Position numbers and translations under genes: made by a program
NCBI RefSeq assembly: GCF_900176165.1
Contig: NZ_FWWU01000006.1
Span: 372,001 to 436,000 of the forward strand
Length of the DNA: 64,000 nucleotides
Direction of reading: 5' to 3'
Origin: Deinococcus hopiensis KR-140
Lineage (GTDB): Bacteria; Deinococcota; Deinococci; Deinococcales; Deinococcaceae
Shown: piece by piece, positions 29,747 to 39,070 of the stretch
How positions within the stretch are numbered: position 1 is the first letter of the stretch
How the letters are laid out: each line of letters begins with the position of its first letter
Notes under the pieces: generated by a model
What the model was told of the DNA's origin: nothing
The model's database searches: none
The model's input: only the letters and a program-made list of their open reading frames with translations

Positions 29747-29867
29747 GTTCGCTCAGTTTAGGTTCAGGCGGAGTGAGTTGAGGGGGAGAAAGCGCTGCCA
29801 AGGCCGGGACCTGCTGCGAGGGGGGAGATGAAGTCAGTGACCCCGCGTCCACGTGTATGCAGCAGGC

Positions 29868-29960
29868 AATACGGACTCCGGTTGAACCCCGTGCGGAGCG
29901 GTGCAGTCCGGGCAGAGCGAGAAGGAGAGAAACGGACTCCGGGTCTGGAGGAAAACACAC
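29868..29960 (-). repeat. Possible diverged fragment of repeat family A
   Basis: ATACGGACTCCGGTTGAACC, GGGCAGAGCGAGAAGGAG and ACGGACTCCGGGTCTGG resemble the first block of the inverted family A copies (GACTCCGGTTC). The body does not align well, so this is a partial or composite fragment next to copy 7. Confidence 0.35.
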
Positions 29961-30007
29961 CGGTGGTCTTCCAGTGTGTTGGCGAAACAGACGGAATCTA
30001 CACACGA

Positions 30008-30150
30008 ACGATTCCGGTTCATCAGGGGTGAAATAAGCGGCCAGGCCGAGCGGACGTGCGGCGCTGCGCAGCAGAGCGAGCAGGAAAAACGGTGACACAG
30101 AGGCGTGGAATCGCCGGAGCGGACGGAGTGGATGATCCAGAAGTCGTATG
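30008..30150 (-). repeat. Repeat family A, copy 7 (inverted)
   Basis: Plus-strand order ATTCCGGTTCATCAGGGGTG, GAGCGGACGTGCGGCGCTGC, AGCAGGAAAAACGGTGACAC, AGAGGCGTGGAATCGCCGGA, ending GATGATCCAGAAGTCGTAT. Full length. Confidence 0.8.
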
Positions 30151-30640
30151 ACAGCTCGAGAAAAGCTCGCGAGCGCGGGGGAAGCCTGTCCTCGGGGAAG
30201 AGGAGGTAAAGCCGTCCTGGGCCCTTACCAGACGGCCCTCTGAGAAGCATGGACCCAGAGGACGAGGCTCAAGCGCTCCGCGAGGTCCGTGCTTCTCGGG
30301 GAGACCCTGGATCATCCGGCCCGCTTCCCGGTACGCCTCCTTTCGGGACTCCACCTCAATCAAGTGAGGGCAGCGCAGCGCGTCAGGGCCGTACGGCGCG
30401 GCGGGGGCAGGGCACGCTTCACGCCGTCCTGCCTGGCCTGGTAGGTCGTGCCCGTCCCAACGCTGCGCGGCCGGCGACGCATCACCGCCAGCGCTTTCCC
30501 GCCCAGGCCCGGGTGACCCCGGCGTTCTACGCTCGTGAAAAAAGGCGCCCGCATCCGGTGCGACAAGGGGATGCGGACCGTGAAGTCAGACGGAGGACGA
30601 AAAGGCCAGGAGAGAGTGACAAATCTGAAAATAAAGAAAA
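30151..30640 (-). pseudogene. Unassigned coding remnants
   Basis: Minus-strand pieces in different frames: RMRAPFFTSVERRGHPGLGG and KALAVMRRRPR (30470-30560), then PHLIEVESRKEAYREAGRMI and QGLPEKHGPRGALEPRPLG (30230-30370). They look like parts of one or two decayed genes. No family recognised; the 3' end is cut by repeat A copy 7. Confidence 0.35.
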
Positions 30641-30654
30641 CCTAAACTTCTCAG

Positions 30655-30945
30655 ATGCCTCAGAGACTTAAGGGGGACGTTCGAGTCATCGATCACTTGA
30701 TCGCCGTGATGCCCGATGGGCCGATTCGCCTGCATGATTGGCTCCTGCTGCTCCCGCCTCACGTCAGCCGCAAAACGGCAACCAGCGCCGCCCCGCTCGT
30801 TGTCGCTGAACGCTTCGCGACCCGCCGGCCTGGACCCGGGGGATACTACGTCCTCACGCAAAAGGGGCAGCAAAAGCGTTTAGAAATCTGTGCCTCCCTG
30901 GGGCAGGCATCTGCTCTGCGTTTTCCCCCAGGCCCTTCGGTCTGA
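30655..30945 (+). CDS. Winged-helix-like small protein, 96 aa
   Basis: MPQRLKGDVRVIDHLIAVMP, DGPIRLHDWLLLLPPHVSRK, AAPLVVAERFATRRPGPGGY, YVLTQKGQQKRLEICASLG. A helix pair followed by a GPGGYYVLT wing suggests a winged-helix fold, distantly like the 13-16 kb family. TAAACT (30643-30648) ends 6 nt before the ATG. Its stop overlaps the next start by one base. Confidence 0.6.
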   Translation: MPQRLKGDVRVIDHLIAVMPDGPIRLHDWLLLLPPHVSRKTATSAAPLVVAERFATRRPGPGGYYVLTQKGQQKRLEICASLGQASALRFPPGPSV

Positions 30946-31217
30946 TGGGCTTTTCCCGATCAAATGGTTTCACGCATGCCTTCACAAGCGGTCTGAAGTC
31001 CATGGAGGTCGTTCAGTACAGTGAAGTGGCTCTCGCCCTGCAGGTCAATGGCGAGACCGTTCGGACCTACCGCAGGACCGACTGGTACGTGAAGCCCGGA
31101 ACTGGGCGTAAGCCGGATGAGCACGTTGAGATCTGGTGCTTGCAGGATGGGAGAGAAGTGCTGCTCAGCCGCAGGGGTACGGCGGGAGGCTGGACAGCAC
31201 GCTGGCGGTGGCAGTAG
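30945..31217 (+). CDS. Small unknown protein coupled to the winged-helix gene, 90 aa
   Basis: Opens with ATG at 30945 sharing a base with the upstream TGA, so translation is probably coupled. An internal start at MEVVQYSEVALALQV is possible. The sequence ALALQVNGETVRTYRRTDWY and VEIWCLQDGREVLLSRRGTA suggests a beta-barrel-like fold. No family recognised. A weak AAAGGC/GCCTTT hairpin at 31238-31255 may end the pair. Confidence 0.55.
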   Translation: MGFSRSNGFTHAFTSGLKSMEVVQYSEVALALQVNGETVRTYRRTDWYVKPGTGRKPDEHVEIWCLQDGREVLLSRRGTAGGWTARWRWQ

Positions 31218-31219
31218 GC

Positions 31220-31508
31220 CGCACAGCGGACTAAACTAAAGGCCCCGCCGCCTTTGTTGAGACGAACACAGACGCCGTGAACCCGGCGCTTGTCTCCCGG
31301 CAGACCGTGTGCCGGTCAGCGAACGCGCACCTGGCATTCGTGCCTGGCGCCTACGCAATTTTTACAGAACCCGGAGCGTTCACCGCCGCGGTGGGGCGAC
31401 GTCTGGTTTTGTAGCCGGGGTCCCTCGTTCGCCTGGTGCCCGCGCCCTTCATGCACCTCCTGCTCTCTTCCGGCACGTGCCCGCTTCTTGAACGGTCAGG
31501 CGCAGGCG
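31220..31508. other. Region without a gene
   Basis: No coherent frame apart from a weak terminator-like hairpin at 31238-31255. Lies between convergent transcription units. Confidence 0.4.
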
Positions 31509-34001
31509 TTATTTTCCTCCCATCACGTCACCCGCTGGCAGGGGCTTGGCAAAGAGGTATCCCTGCCCGAGCGTGCACCCCAGGTTCAGGAGGATGCTTC
31601 GCTCCTCTTCGCTTTCAATGCCTTCTGCGATGGTGGTTAATTGGAGCGCGCCGGCCAGATTGATGATGGCCTGCACGAGAGGCGTTCCTCCCGAGGTTCC
31701 AGCGAGCTGTGTGACGAACGCCCGGTCGATCTTGAGGATGTTGATCGGCAACTGGGCGAGTTGGCTCAGGCTGGAATAGCCAGTCCCAAAGTCGTCAATC
31801 GAAATCGAAACCCCCAGGTTGCGCAGCGCCCGCATCTGGCCGACAGATTCGTCCACGTTGCGCATCACGGTCCGCTCGGTCAATTCAAGCTCCAGAAGTT
31901 CCGCGGGAAAGCCGGTCTCCTGCAGGCACGCCTGAACAATCTGCGCGAACTCTGGCCGTTCAAATTGAAGTGACGCCACGTTCACCGCAATTCTGAGGGG
32001 CGGGTGGCCTGCGGCAAGCCACGCGGCCCCCTGACTGCAGGCTTCGCGCAAGACCCACTCGCCAATGGGGAGGATCAGCCCCGTCTCCTCGGCAATCGGG
32101 ATGAAGTGCGCCGGTGACACCCACCCCAGGTGGGGATGACGCCAGCGCAGCAGGGCTTCGACCGCCACAACTGACCCGTCTTCCAGGAAGACGACCGGCT
32201 GGTAATGGAGTTCCAGCTCCTGGAGTTCAGCGGCCCGGCGCAGGTACGAAGCGAGTTGGAAACGTTCGTAGGCACGGCGGTTCATTTCACTGCGGAAGAC
32301 GGCAAAGCCAGTCTTCTGACTTTTGGCGCGGTACATGGCCAGGTCGGCGTTGCGCTGCAGGGTGGCCGCGTCCCGGCCTCCCCCAGGCACCACGCTGATG
32401 CCAATCGACGCCGTCAAGTTGAATTCCCTTTCTGGAAACACAAAGGGCCTTCCCAGCGCTTCCAGGATTCTGCGCGCCACCAGTTCTGCGCCGTCCTCTT
32501 GCGTAAAAGGCAGCAAGGCCGTGAACTCGTCGCCACTGATGCGCGCCAGGGGCGTTCCTTTTCGGACCTGGGTCTTGAGTCGGCGCGCCACCTCCTCGAG
32601 CACCGCGTCGCCCACGTGATGTCCAAAGGTATCGTTGACGCTCTTGAAATCGTCAAGATCGATAAACAAAAAGGCCAGGGGTTCCTGGTCCCCCCTGACG
32701 GCCTGCAGGGTCTCTTCCAGGCACTGGTTGAACGCTTCGCGGTTCATCAACCCTGTCAACGGATCGTGCTTCGCGTGGTGCAAAAGCTGGGCCGTGAGGT
32801 GATGGTGCTCGATCGCAACGCCAGACAGCTGGCTGGCTCGGTCCAGATGCATAATGGTCCCGTCCGCCTTTTCCAGCGGCCGCTTCCCAAACACCGCGAG
32901 CGAGCCCAGAGGCGCCGCGTGGCCGTTCGAAATGGGGACGGCGGTGCACGAACGGAAGTCGCCGGCCAGCAGCAGCGTTCGTAAATCATTGGGCGGCGTA
33001 AGCTCCTCGAGGTCCTTAACGATCACGGTGCCGCGAATCATGGAGGCGAGGGGTTCTTCATCCACTGGGAGGCCGTCCAGCGCGTCTCTCAACGCCACCG
33101 GAAGGCTTGGCGCCGCCGCCACGAACAGGGCGTCGCCTTCCTTGAGCGTGAGCGAGCAGGCGTACCCCGGCAACTGACGCTCCACCATCAGGGCCACTTG
33201 ATTCAGAACCTCGGAGAGGGGCTGACCCCGAACGACCATCTCGAGAATGGTGTTGCGGTCTTCCTGGGTCCGCTCCTCTCTTTTTCGCTCGCTGATGTCC
33301 TGAAAGTACACGGCCAGCCCGCCGCGGTGTGGGTGCATATCCAGGGTAAACCAGGTGTTCAGGCCGGTGTAGTAATCCTCGTGACACACGTGCTTCTGCT
33401 CACGCATGGCCTCGCGATACCGGGATTCCCAACTGGATCCCCGCAGGTCGGGGAACGCCTCCCACAAGTCGCGGCCCAAAAGATCAGTTGCCCGCAGCCC
33501 CACCAGCCGCTCGGCCTGCGGGTTGAGGTAGGTGAGGCGCCACTCGGCGTCCAGGATGAAAAAGGCGTCGTGCATGTTCTCCAGCACTTCGGCAGCCTCG
33601 ATGCTGTTCATCCCGATGCCGCCAGTGAGGGGGAGCGCCGGTTCACGCTCACGCAAAATCACCAGGACAGAACTCAGCGCGCCCTCCTGACCTCGCAACG
33701 GGGTCATCAGGACATCGCAATGATGTACGGTCGCCATGATTGCGCCGGGCAGCAGCGCCTGAAAGCGGTGGGGTTGCCCCTGCAAGACCACCGAAAGTCC
33801 CCAACGCATGGACGCCTGCGCTTCTGTAGGCAACACCTCGGTCCACAGCTTGCCCTGATCCTCAGGGTGAATTCCGAGAAGCCGGGCAGCAGCGGGATTC
33901 ATCCAGGCGATCTCCTGAGCAGGACCCAGCAGGAGGAGGGCGTCCGGTGTCCCGTTGGAGACGGTGGTGAATTCTCCCACGCTGTGCTGCGTTAAACCCA
34001 T
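31509..34001 (-). CDS. PAS-PAS-GAF-GGDEF-EAL c-di-GMP signalling protein
   Basis: 830 aa, cytoplasmic (no membrane segment). Two PAS domains (about 15-110 and 135-245, AFFILDAEWRLTYLNPQAER), a GAF domain (260-400), GGDEF (about 415-575) and EAL (590-830). The cyclase motif reads RISGDEF, with Ser for the first Gly and no RxxD inhibitory site. The EAL side is complete: VEALLRW, NVASLQF, LELTERTV, IDDFGTGYSSL, ILKIDRAF, AEGIES and GQGYLFAKP. It is therefore likely a phosphodiesterase with an impaired or regulatory GGDEF. ATG 34001 starts just before the first PAS; an upstream in-frame ATG adds 22 unlikely residues. Confidence 0.92.
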   Translation of the reverse strand: MGLTQHSVGEFTTVSNGTPDALLLLGPAQEIAWMNPAAARLLGIHPEDQGKLWTEVLPTEAQASMRWGLSVVLQGQPHRFQALLPGAIMATVHHCDVLMTPLRGQEGALSSVLVILREREPALPLTGGIGMNSIEAAEVLENMHDAFFILDAEWRLTYLNPQAERLVGLRATDLLGRDLWEAFPDLRGSSWESRYREAMREQKHVCHEDYYTGLNTWFTLDMHPHRGGLAVYFQDISERKREERTQEDRNTILEMVVRGQPLSEVLNQVALMVERQLPGYACSLTLKEGDALFVAAAPSLPVALRDALDGLPVDEEPLASMIRGTVIVKDLEELTPPNDLRTLLLAGDFRSCTAVPISNGHAAPLGSLAVFGKRPLEKADGTIMHLDRASQLSGVAIEHHHLTAQLLHHAKHDPLTGLMNREAFNQCLEETLQAVRGDQEPLAFLFIDLDDFKSVNDTFGHHVGDAVLEEVARRLKTQVRKGTPLARISGDEFTALLPFTQEDGAELVARRILEALGRPFVFPEREFNLTASIGISVVPGGGRDAATLQRNADLAMYRAKSQKTGFAVFRSEMNRRAYERFQLASYLRRAAELQELELHYQPVVFLEDGSVVAVEALLRWRHPHLGWVSPAHFIPIAEETGLILPIGEWVLREACSQGAAWLAAGHPPLRIAVNVASLQFERPEFAQIVQACLQETGFPAELLELELTERTVMRNVDESVGQMRALRNLGVSISIDDFGTGYSSLSQLAQLPINILKIDRAFVTQLAGTSGGTPLVQAIINLAGALQLTTIAEGIESEEERSILLNLGCTLGQGYLFAKPLPAGDVMGGK

Positions 34002-34079
34002 GAATAACCTCGAGAAAGGCAGAGGGAAAGCCCGGAGAGCTAAGGCGTTGGTCGGGACTGCGCGCACTGTCCGGCACTT

Positions 34080-34545
34080 CAGTGGGCGCAGGTTTTGCTG
34101 GGTAGAGTGTAAAGCACGCGCCTTTCAGAGCGGGCGAAAGAAACGGCGGTGCGGGCAGCCAGCGTCTTGGCAGTGACGGGAGGTTGCCGCCCCCGGGCAG
34201 CCTGGCCCAGGACCGAGTGAAACCGAAGCTTGTCAGTCTCCGAAAGCCGCCACGCCCGTGTGCAATTGCGGCAAGGTGGCGAGGTCCTCGCGGAAGACAC
34301 CCTCTGCGATACCTTTGCCCTCACCCAGCCTGCTCCCTCCTGAAAGGCCGCCAAGGTGAAATCGGCAGCCGCCACCGGTGATTAACAAAAGCGCTTCCTG
34401 AAGCCCCAGATCGCGGGGAGCCGCAAGTCCGTAACGCAGCGAGCACCGCGTCTCCAGGTCGAGCACAAGCTGCGCCCAGCAGTTCCCGTCCCCGGGCTGA
34501 ACTGTGCCGCACCGACCTGAACCCGCTGATCCAGGGGCCGCAGGG
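34080..34545 (-). pseudogene. Unassigned coding remnants
   Basis: Minus-strand fragments LRPLDQRVQVGAAQFSPGTG, then VLDLETRCSLRYGLAAPRDL and GLQEALLLITGGGCRFHLGG in another frame, suggest a frameshifted gene upstream of the PAS-EAL protein. No family recognised. Confidence 0.35.
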
Positions 34546-34552
34546 TCTCATC

Positions 34553-34700
34553 AGGATTCGGGTTCATCCGTGATGAAATCACGGGCCAACCCGAGCGGAC
34601 GTGCAACGCTACGCCGCAGAGCAGGCAGGAAAAACGGTGACGCAGAGGCGTGGAATCACCGAAGCGGAGGGGGCGTAACGGAAGATCCGAAAACCGTATC
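34553..34700 (-). repeat. Repeat family A, copy 8 (inverted)
   Basis: Plus-strand order GATTCGGGTTCATCCGTGAT, GAAATCACGGGCCAACCCGA, GCGGACGTGCAACGCTACGC, GCAGGAAAAACGGTGACGCA, GAGGCGTGGAATCACCGAAG, ending GATCCGAAAACCGTATC. This is the most complete inverted copy. Confidence 0.85.
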
Positions 34701-34739
34701 ACTGAGGGCCGTGGCTGCCCTCTCCCAGGTTTTCCCGGG

Positions 34740-34989
34740 CAGCGGGGGATGAGACCTCCCTCAGGGCCCGGCGAGCGGCCCCAGATGTCCCTCCGCTCGC
34801 TGTTCCTGGGCGCCCGACTGGCTCAGGACCAGATGGGGTCGCCGGGCGCCGTAGGTGGGATGGGACAGCGCACCTTCAGGAACTGGGCCTTCCAGGTGTG
34901 GACGGCCTTTCTCGCTGACGTCCGGGCACAGCGCAGTGATGCTGTCACCGCCCGGGCGATGGGCAGGGCCGCCTGCGGCGACGTTCTCC
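34740..34989. other. Short region with a doubtful plus-strand frame
   Basis: TFRNWAFQVWTAFLADVRAQ and RSDAVTARAMGRAACGDVLL on the plus strand look coding but have no start and run into the diguanylate cyclase gene on the other strand. Probably a remnant. Confidence 0.3.
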
Positions 34990-36783
34990 TCAACTGTCGG
35001 CCACCATCACCCGGTCCCGGCCCATTTGCTTCGCCCGGTACAACGCCTGATCCGCCAGCCCCAAGAGATGCCCGGTGTCCTCCCCGTGCACCGGGTAGGC
35101 GCTCACGCCAATAGAGAGCGAGATTGCTCCGACCGTTTCCCCCCCGTGCTCCACCGAGAGCCTGCTCACCGCTTGCCGCAATCCCTCTGCACGCTCGTGC
35201 GCGGCCGTCAGGTCTGCTCCGGGCAATACCACCGCGAATTCCTCCCCGCCATACCGGCACACGACGTCTTCTGTCCGAAACTGTTTGCGCAACAGCTGGC
35301 CCAGTTCGATCAGCACCTGGTCCCCAGCCTCGTGCCCGTACGTGTCGTTGAACCGTTTAAAGTGATCGACGTCCAACATGAGCACGGACAGCGGTTGTCC
35401 ATGGCGCACCGCCCGCCGCAACTCCCGCTCAAACGTTTCATCCAGATACCTGCGGTTGAACAGTCCCGTCAGTGGGTCACGTATGCTCTGTTGCCGCAAG
35501 GTTTCCCGCAACCGCAGGTTGGACAGCCCCAAGGCGCTCTGATTGGCCACCGTCGTCGCCAACGACCGGATCCTCGCTTGCAAGGCGGGTTCCTCTGGCA
35601 AACCCCACAAGCGCAGATGTCCCAGGGCTTCTCCCTGAGCGAGCAGCGGAAAACACAGGTGGGCCTCCTGCATCAGGGGGCAGGGCAGCCCCAGGGGTTC
35701 TTCCTTTGGATCGTAACGCTGCCCCCGGCGAACGGCGAGGCACTGACTGGGCTCGAACGTCAGTGTCTCGCCCCTCCTGGTTCCCCCCCACTGCGCCTGA
35801 ACGTCCAGCAAGTTCTTGGACGAATTCAGAATGGAGAGCGTTCCACTGAGGCTCGGAAAGACCTGCGGGAGCGCGTGCTGCAGAACAACCTGCCCTTCTT
35901 CCAGGCCTAGGCAAGTCTGCAGCTGGGTGGCCAGCGTATTGCTCGTAACCACCTCTACGTTGCGGTCCTGCAACGCCGCATTCTGCTCGACCAGCGCTGT
36001 ATGGGATTCGGAGAGGCGGACGGACATCGCGTTAAAGCTGGCGGCCAGGCGTCTTACCTCGAGAATCCGGAATTCCCCCAGCAAAGAGGGCTGTTCCGTC
36101 GCAGCAAGGCGCGCTGCGGCTTCCGCAAAACGGTGGAGTTTCCGGCTGAGCGTCTGAGCGACGAGCAAGCTGGAAAGCACGGAAGTCAGGATGGCGGCCA
36201 GGACGCCCACCACAGTCACGACCTGATTGATCCACCGTGCCCGTGCCACCTCGGTCTGCCGGACCCGCAATTCTCTTTGCTCCGCTGTGGTGTACGCCTG
36301 GATCTCTTGCCGAATGGCGTCAATCAGCTGCTTTCCAAGCCCGCTTTTCTCCCGAACCACCACCCGCTGAGGCTGCGCAGTCCGGTTGGCAACCGCATAG
36401 TCCGCGATGTCGCGGTACCACTGGCCCAGCAGGGTTTCGATGCGCGCGACTCGGCCGAGTTGCCCGGAGCTGCCTGGGTCGACGTGCTCGTACTGTGAAC
36501 GGCGCAGGGTTTGCAACTGGGCGTCCATCGTGGTGCGCGCGGCGTTGTACGGTTCGAGGAAAGGACGCTCCCCGGTGATGGCGTAGCCACGAATGCCCGT
36601 TTCCAGGTTGAGCACGGTCACCAAGGTGGCCTGGATCTGGGCCAGTTCCTGCTGCGTCTCGGCAACGTCCTGGGTCGCCGCCGCGTTGTTGACCATCGTC
36701 CACACGCTCAGCCCTCCAGACAGCAAGACGATGGTCCACAACAGGACCTGACGCTGAAGGAGGTAGGTACGAAGTCGAATCAT
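34990..36783 (-). CDS. CHASE3-HAMP-GAF-GGDEF diguanylate cyclase
   Basis: 597 aa membrane sensor. First membrane segment at 12-32, CHASE3-type extracytoplasmic domain about 33-175 (NLETGIRGYAITGERPFLEP), second membrane segment about 185-208, HAMP 205-260, a GAF-like region 275-410, and GGDEF 425-590. The active site is RYGGEEF, and the RTED five residues before it is a product-inhibition I-site, so this should be an active, feedback-controlled cyclase making c-di-GMP from GTP. Start ATG 36783. It stands alone. Confidence 0.93.
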   Translation of the reverse strand: MIRLRTYLLQRQVLLWTIVLLSGGLSVWTMVNNAAATQDVAETQQELAQIQATLVTVLNLETGIRGYAITGERPFLEPYNAARTTMDAQLQTLRRSQYEHVDPGSSGQLGRVARIETLLGQWYRDIADYAVANRTAQPQRVVVREKSGLGKQLIDAIRQEIQAYTTAEQRELRVRQTEVARARWINQVVTVVGVLAAILTSVLSSLLVAQTLSRKLHRFAEAAARLAATEQPSLLGEFRILEVRRLAASFNAMSVRLSESHTALVEQNAALQDRNVEVVTSNTLATQLQTCLGLEEGQVVLQHALPQVFPSLSGTLSILNSSKNLLDVQAQWGGTRRGETLTFEPSQCLAVRRGQRYDPKEEPLGLPCPLMQEAHLCFPLLAQGEALGHLRLWGLPEEPALQARIRSLATTVANQSALGLSNLRLRETLRQQSIRDPLTGLFNRRYLDETFERELRRAVRHGQPLSVLMLDVDHFKRFNDTYGHEAGDQVLIELGQLLRKQFRTEDVVCRYGGEEFAVVLPGADLTAAHERAEGLRQAVSRLSVEHGGETVGAISLSIGVSAYPVHGEDTGHLLGLADQALYRAKQMGRDRVMVADS

Positions 36784-38026
36784 AGGGGAGGCACTCCAGG
36801 AAAGTTCTCCCCAGAATAAAGGTTCAGAGCAGCAGTGTTCTGACAGTCACCTTAGGCGGAACGGTCAAGCCTCCGGCATTTCGGGCCTCAGCGTCTGCCT
36901 GCACATCATTCTGGATGAGGTCCTGCTCACCCGTACCCAGAATCACGGGCGCCAACCCTGAGCCAGGCTGCCGGGCGCGGCCTGCAGAGCTGGGCCTTCG
37001 AGGACGTCTTCGCCTGGACCAAAGGCGCGCTGAAGGGGGAACGTGTCCGGCCGGTGCATCAGGTTATTGCGCTGCAGTGATCGCGGGCGAAATCACGTCA
37101 CCCACGCTGCTGTGGCGACGCCCCACGGTGCCGGGCCCAATGGTCCGCCTAAACCGACGCGCAACGCCGCGCCGAATGCGGTTCCTCTCCCCGGCGCCAC
37201 ACCCGGCAGTGTCCCTGGCGCGGCTGACGACCACCGCTGCCGTGCGGCGCGGGCAGCTGAGCCGGGCCACCTCGCTGCGCTCTTTATCCGCGAGGCCGCC
37301 GAGGCTTCTTCTGACGGCGCGGCATCTCCAAAGCCGACATCGCAACTGACCCATCCGGGTCGTTCGCCGCATCGTCGCCGAACAGACCAGTGGGGAGACC
37401 GTCAATGCGGCGCACGTCCTTACGCCGCCAGTTATCCATCGACCCGTTGGGCCCCCACGATTCGGCTTGCCGGGTTAGTGCCGGCCGGTCCTCCTCGCAT
37501 GCCAGCAGGGGATGGCCAGCGCCGCACGACGTCATGCCCGGGTTTCACAATCAACCCGGTGATTTGCCCTGCTGCCCGGCAGATCGTGCCGCCCTTTCGC
37601 CGATTGTGGGCAGCGCACGACACATGGAAGACCTGCTCCGCGCCGTGAGCTCTGACGCCCGCGCTCACCCTGGACGTCACGGTCCTATCCCCCCTGCGCT
37701 CCGCATGCCTCCACCGTTTTCCTGAAAAGCCCCTCACTCGCACCCTTCTCTGGCCCAGCACGTGTCAACCCACGCCCGCCAGTCCCCCGTCGTCCAACCG
37801 GTGGATCCCCCCTTTCCGGAGCGTCTGGTGGTCCTCGGTTCGCCCTCAGCCCCGTATTCGTTCACCAACGCCTCTTCCTCCGCGCCAAACCCGGCGCACG
37901 CGCCCCCCTCAGGTGGCGGCTCGACCGTGGGTCCTGGGCCCCTTCGTCCTCCAGGAGGCCGCGCCCCCACGGGCGGCCCTGCTCCCTGGAAGGACCTGTC
38001 CTCCTGAACTGAACTACCCTGGCGTC
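36784..38026. other. Long region without a supported gene
   Basis: A short plus-strand coding relic, WAFEDVFAWTKGALKGERVR, ends at TGA near 37079. 37284-37535 has a minus frame (MTSCGAGHPLLACEEDRPAL, NWRRKDVRRIDGLPTGLFGD) and 37390-37725 a plus frame; neither has a ribosome-binding site or a family, and they exclude each other. 37740-38010 is very GC-rich and low in information. The last 12 bp hold the promoter box of the 38027 gene. Confidence 0.45.
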
Positions 38027-39070
38027 ATGTCCACCCCCTCGCCCCTCGCGCACCTGGGGCCCCCACACCCACCCCTGCTCGGCCATCCACACGCGTACGA
38101 CATTCGCGCCCTCCGTATTCAACCTGAAGCCCTGCAGGACTGGTCCGCCACCCTCACGCATAACGACAAACAGATTGCCCACCTCACCAGCCGCGCCGGC
38201 CACATCGACGTCGCGTTCAATGATCCGTACCAGGAAGCCACCTTCCTCCAACGCCTCCATGGTCGCACCCTCCCATCCGGCCTGCCCGCCACCGTCGAGA
38301 ACGCCGCCCTGGACCTCATCCTGATCAAGGTCGCCGAAGAACACCCGGGCCTCATCCTTACCCGGAACGCCCAAGGAACGCCGGACGTCTTCCCCCGACC
38401 AGAAGGCGAACTTCAGGAGGACGTCCTCGCGCTCCTCGCGCTCCAGGACGTGCACGAGCTCTACCAACCGGGGCAAGGCTGGTGTGAACTGCATTCCACG
38501 GGCAGCTTCCTCAGTTCAGCCCCACCCCTGGCCCTCCTCGACGCGTGTGAACAGGCCATGCGGCTGCATAGAGTCCAGCCCGGCGACACGGTGAACCTGT
38601 CCACCCTGCACGTTCAGACCATGTTCGAGTTGGGCGGCATTGCCCGCGCCATCCTCAACCTGCCCGAGGAACCCGACACGCAGGGGGGAGCGCTCTCCCT
38701 CCAGTTTGTCGTCGCCTTGCTGGCTGCGATCGGCTCCACGCTCCCGCCTTCCAGACCAGAAGCCCAACAGGTCCTACAAGCCTGTCTAGAACGGACGTTT
38801 CCCGGGACGGAGGCGACCCTCGCCCACCTCAGCACGCCGGTGGAGGACACGTGTGGGCATGAAGACCTCCTGCGCGCGCTCGTGACCGTGTTGCCCCTCA
38901 GTGGGATGCCTGGCTGGGCCGACGGATCCGAACTGGGGGAGGTGCAAGACGACCTGCTCATGGCGGCCGTGAGTGTCATGCGCGCCCTGTATTCCGTCCT
39001 GCATGTGGACGTGAATGCCACGCTTCGTGACATGCTCGGTCCTTCACACGGGCCACGACAAGATGAATAA
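38027..39070 (+). CDS. Unknown protein, 347 aa
   Basis: Starts MSTPSPLAHLGPPHPPLLGH at ATG 38027, with TACCCT exactly 6 nt upstream (leaderless type). Middle segments FNDPYQEATFLQRLHGRTLP, LDLILIKVAEEHPGLILTRN and EDVLALLALQDVHELYQPGQ suggest an alpha/beta N-terminal half; residues 190-340 are helical. No signal peptide or membrane segment. I do not recognise the family. It is followed directly by an AT-rich non-coding patch. Confidence 0.7.
   Translation: MSTPSPLAHLGPPHPPLLGHPHAYDIRALRIQPEALQDWSATLTHNDKQIAHLTSRAGHIDVAFNDPYQEATFLQRLHGRTLPSGLPATVENAALDLILIKVAEEHPGLILTRNAQGTPDVFPRPEGELQEDVLALLALQDVHELYQPGQGWCELHSTGSFLSSAPPLALLDACEQAMRLHRVQPGDTVNLSTLHVQTMFELGGIARAILNLPEEPDTQGGALSLQFVVALLAAIGSTLPPSRPEAQQVLQACLERTFPGTEATLAHLSTPVEDTCGHEDLLRALVTVLPLSGMPGWADGSELGEVQDDLLMAAVSVMRALYSVLHVDVNATLRDMLGPSHGPRQDE

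Noticed and set aside
30655..31217. The overlapping gene pair considered as a toxin-antitoxin module
   Set aside because: Coupled small genes with a winged-helix first member fit the shape, but neither protein matches a toxin or antitoxin family, so no such call is made.
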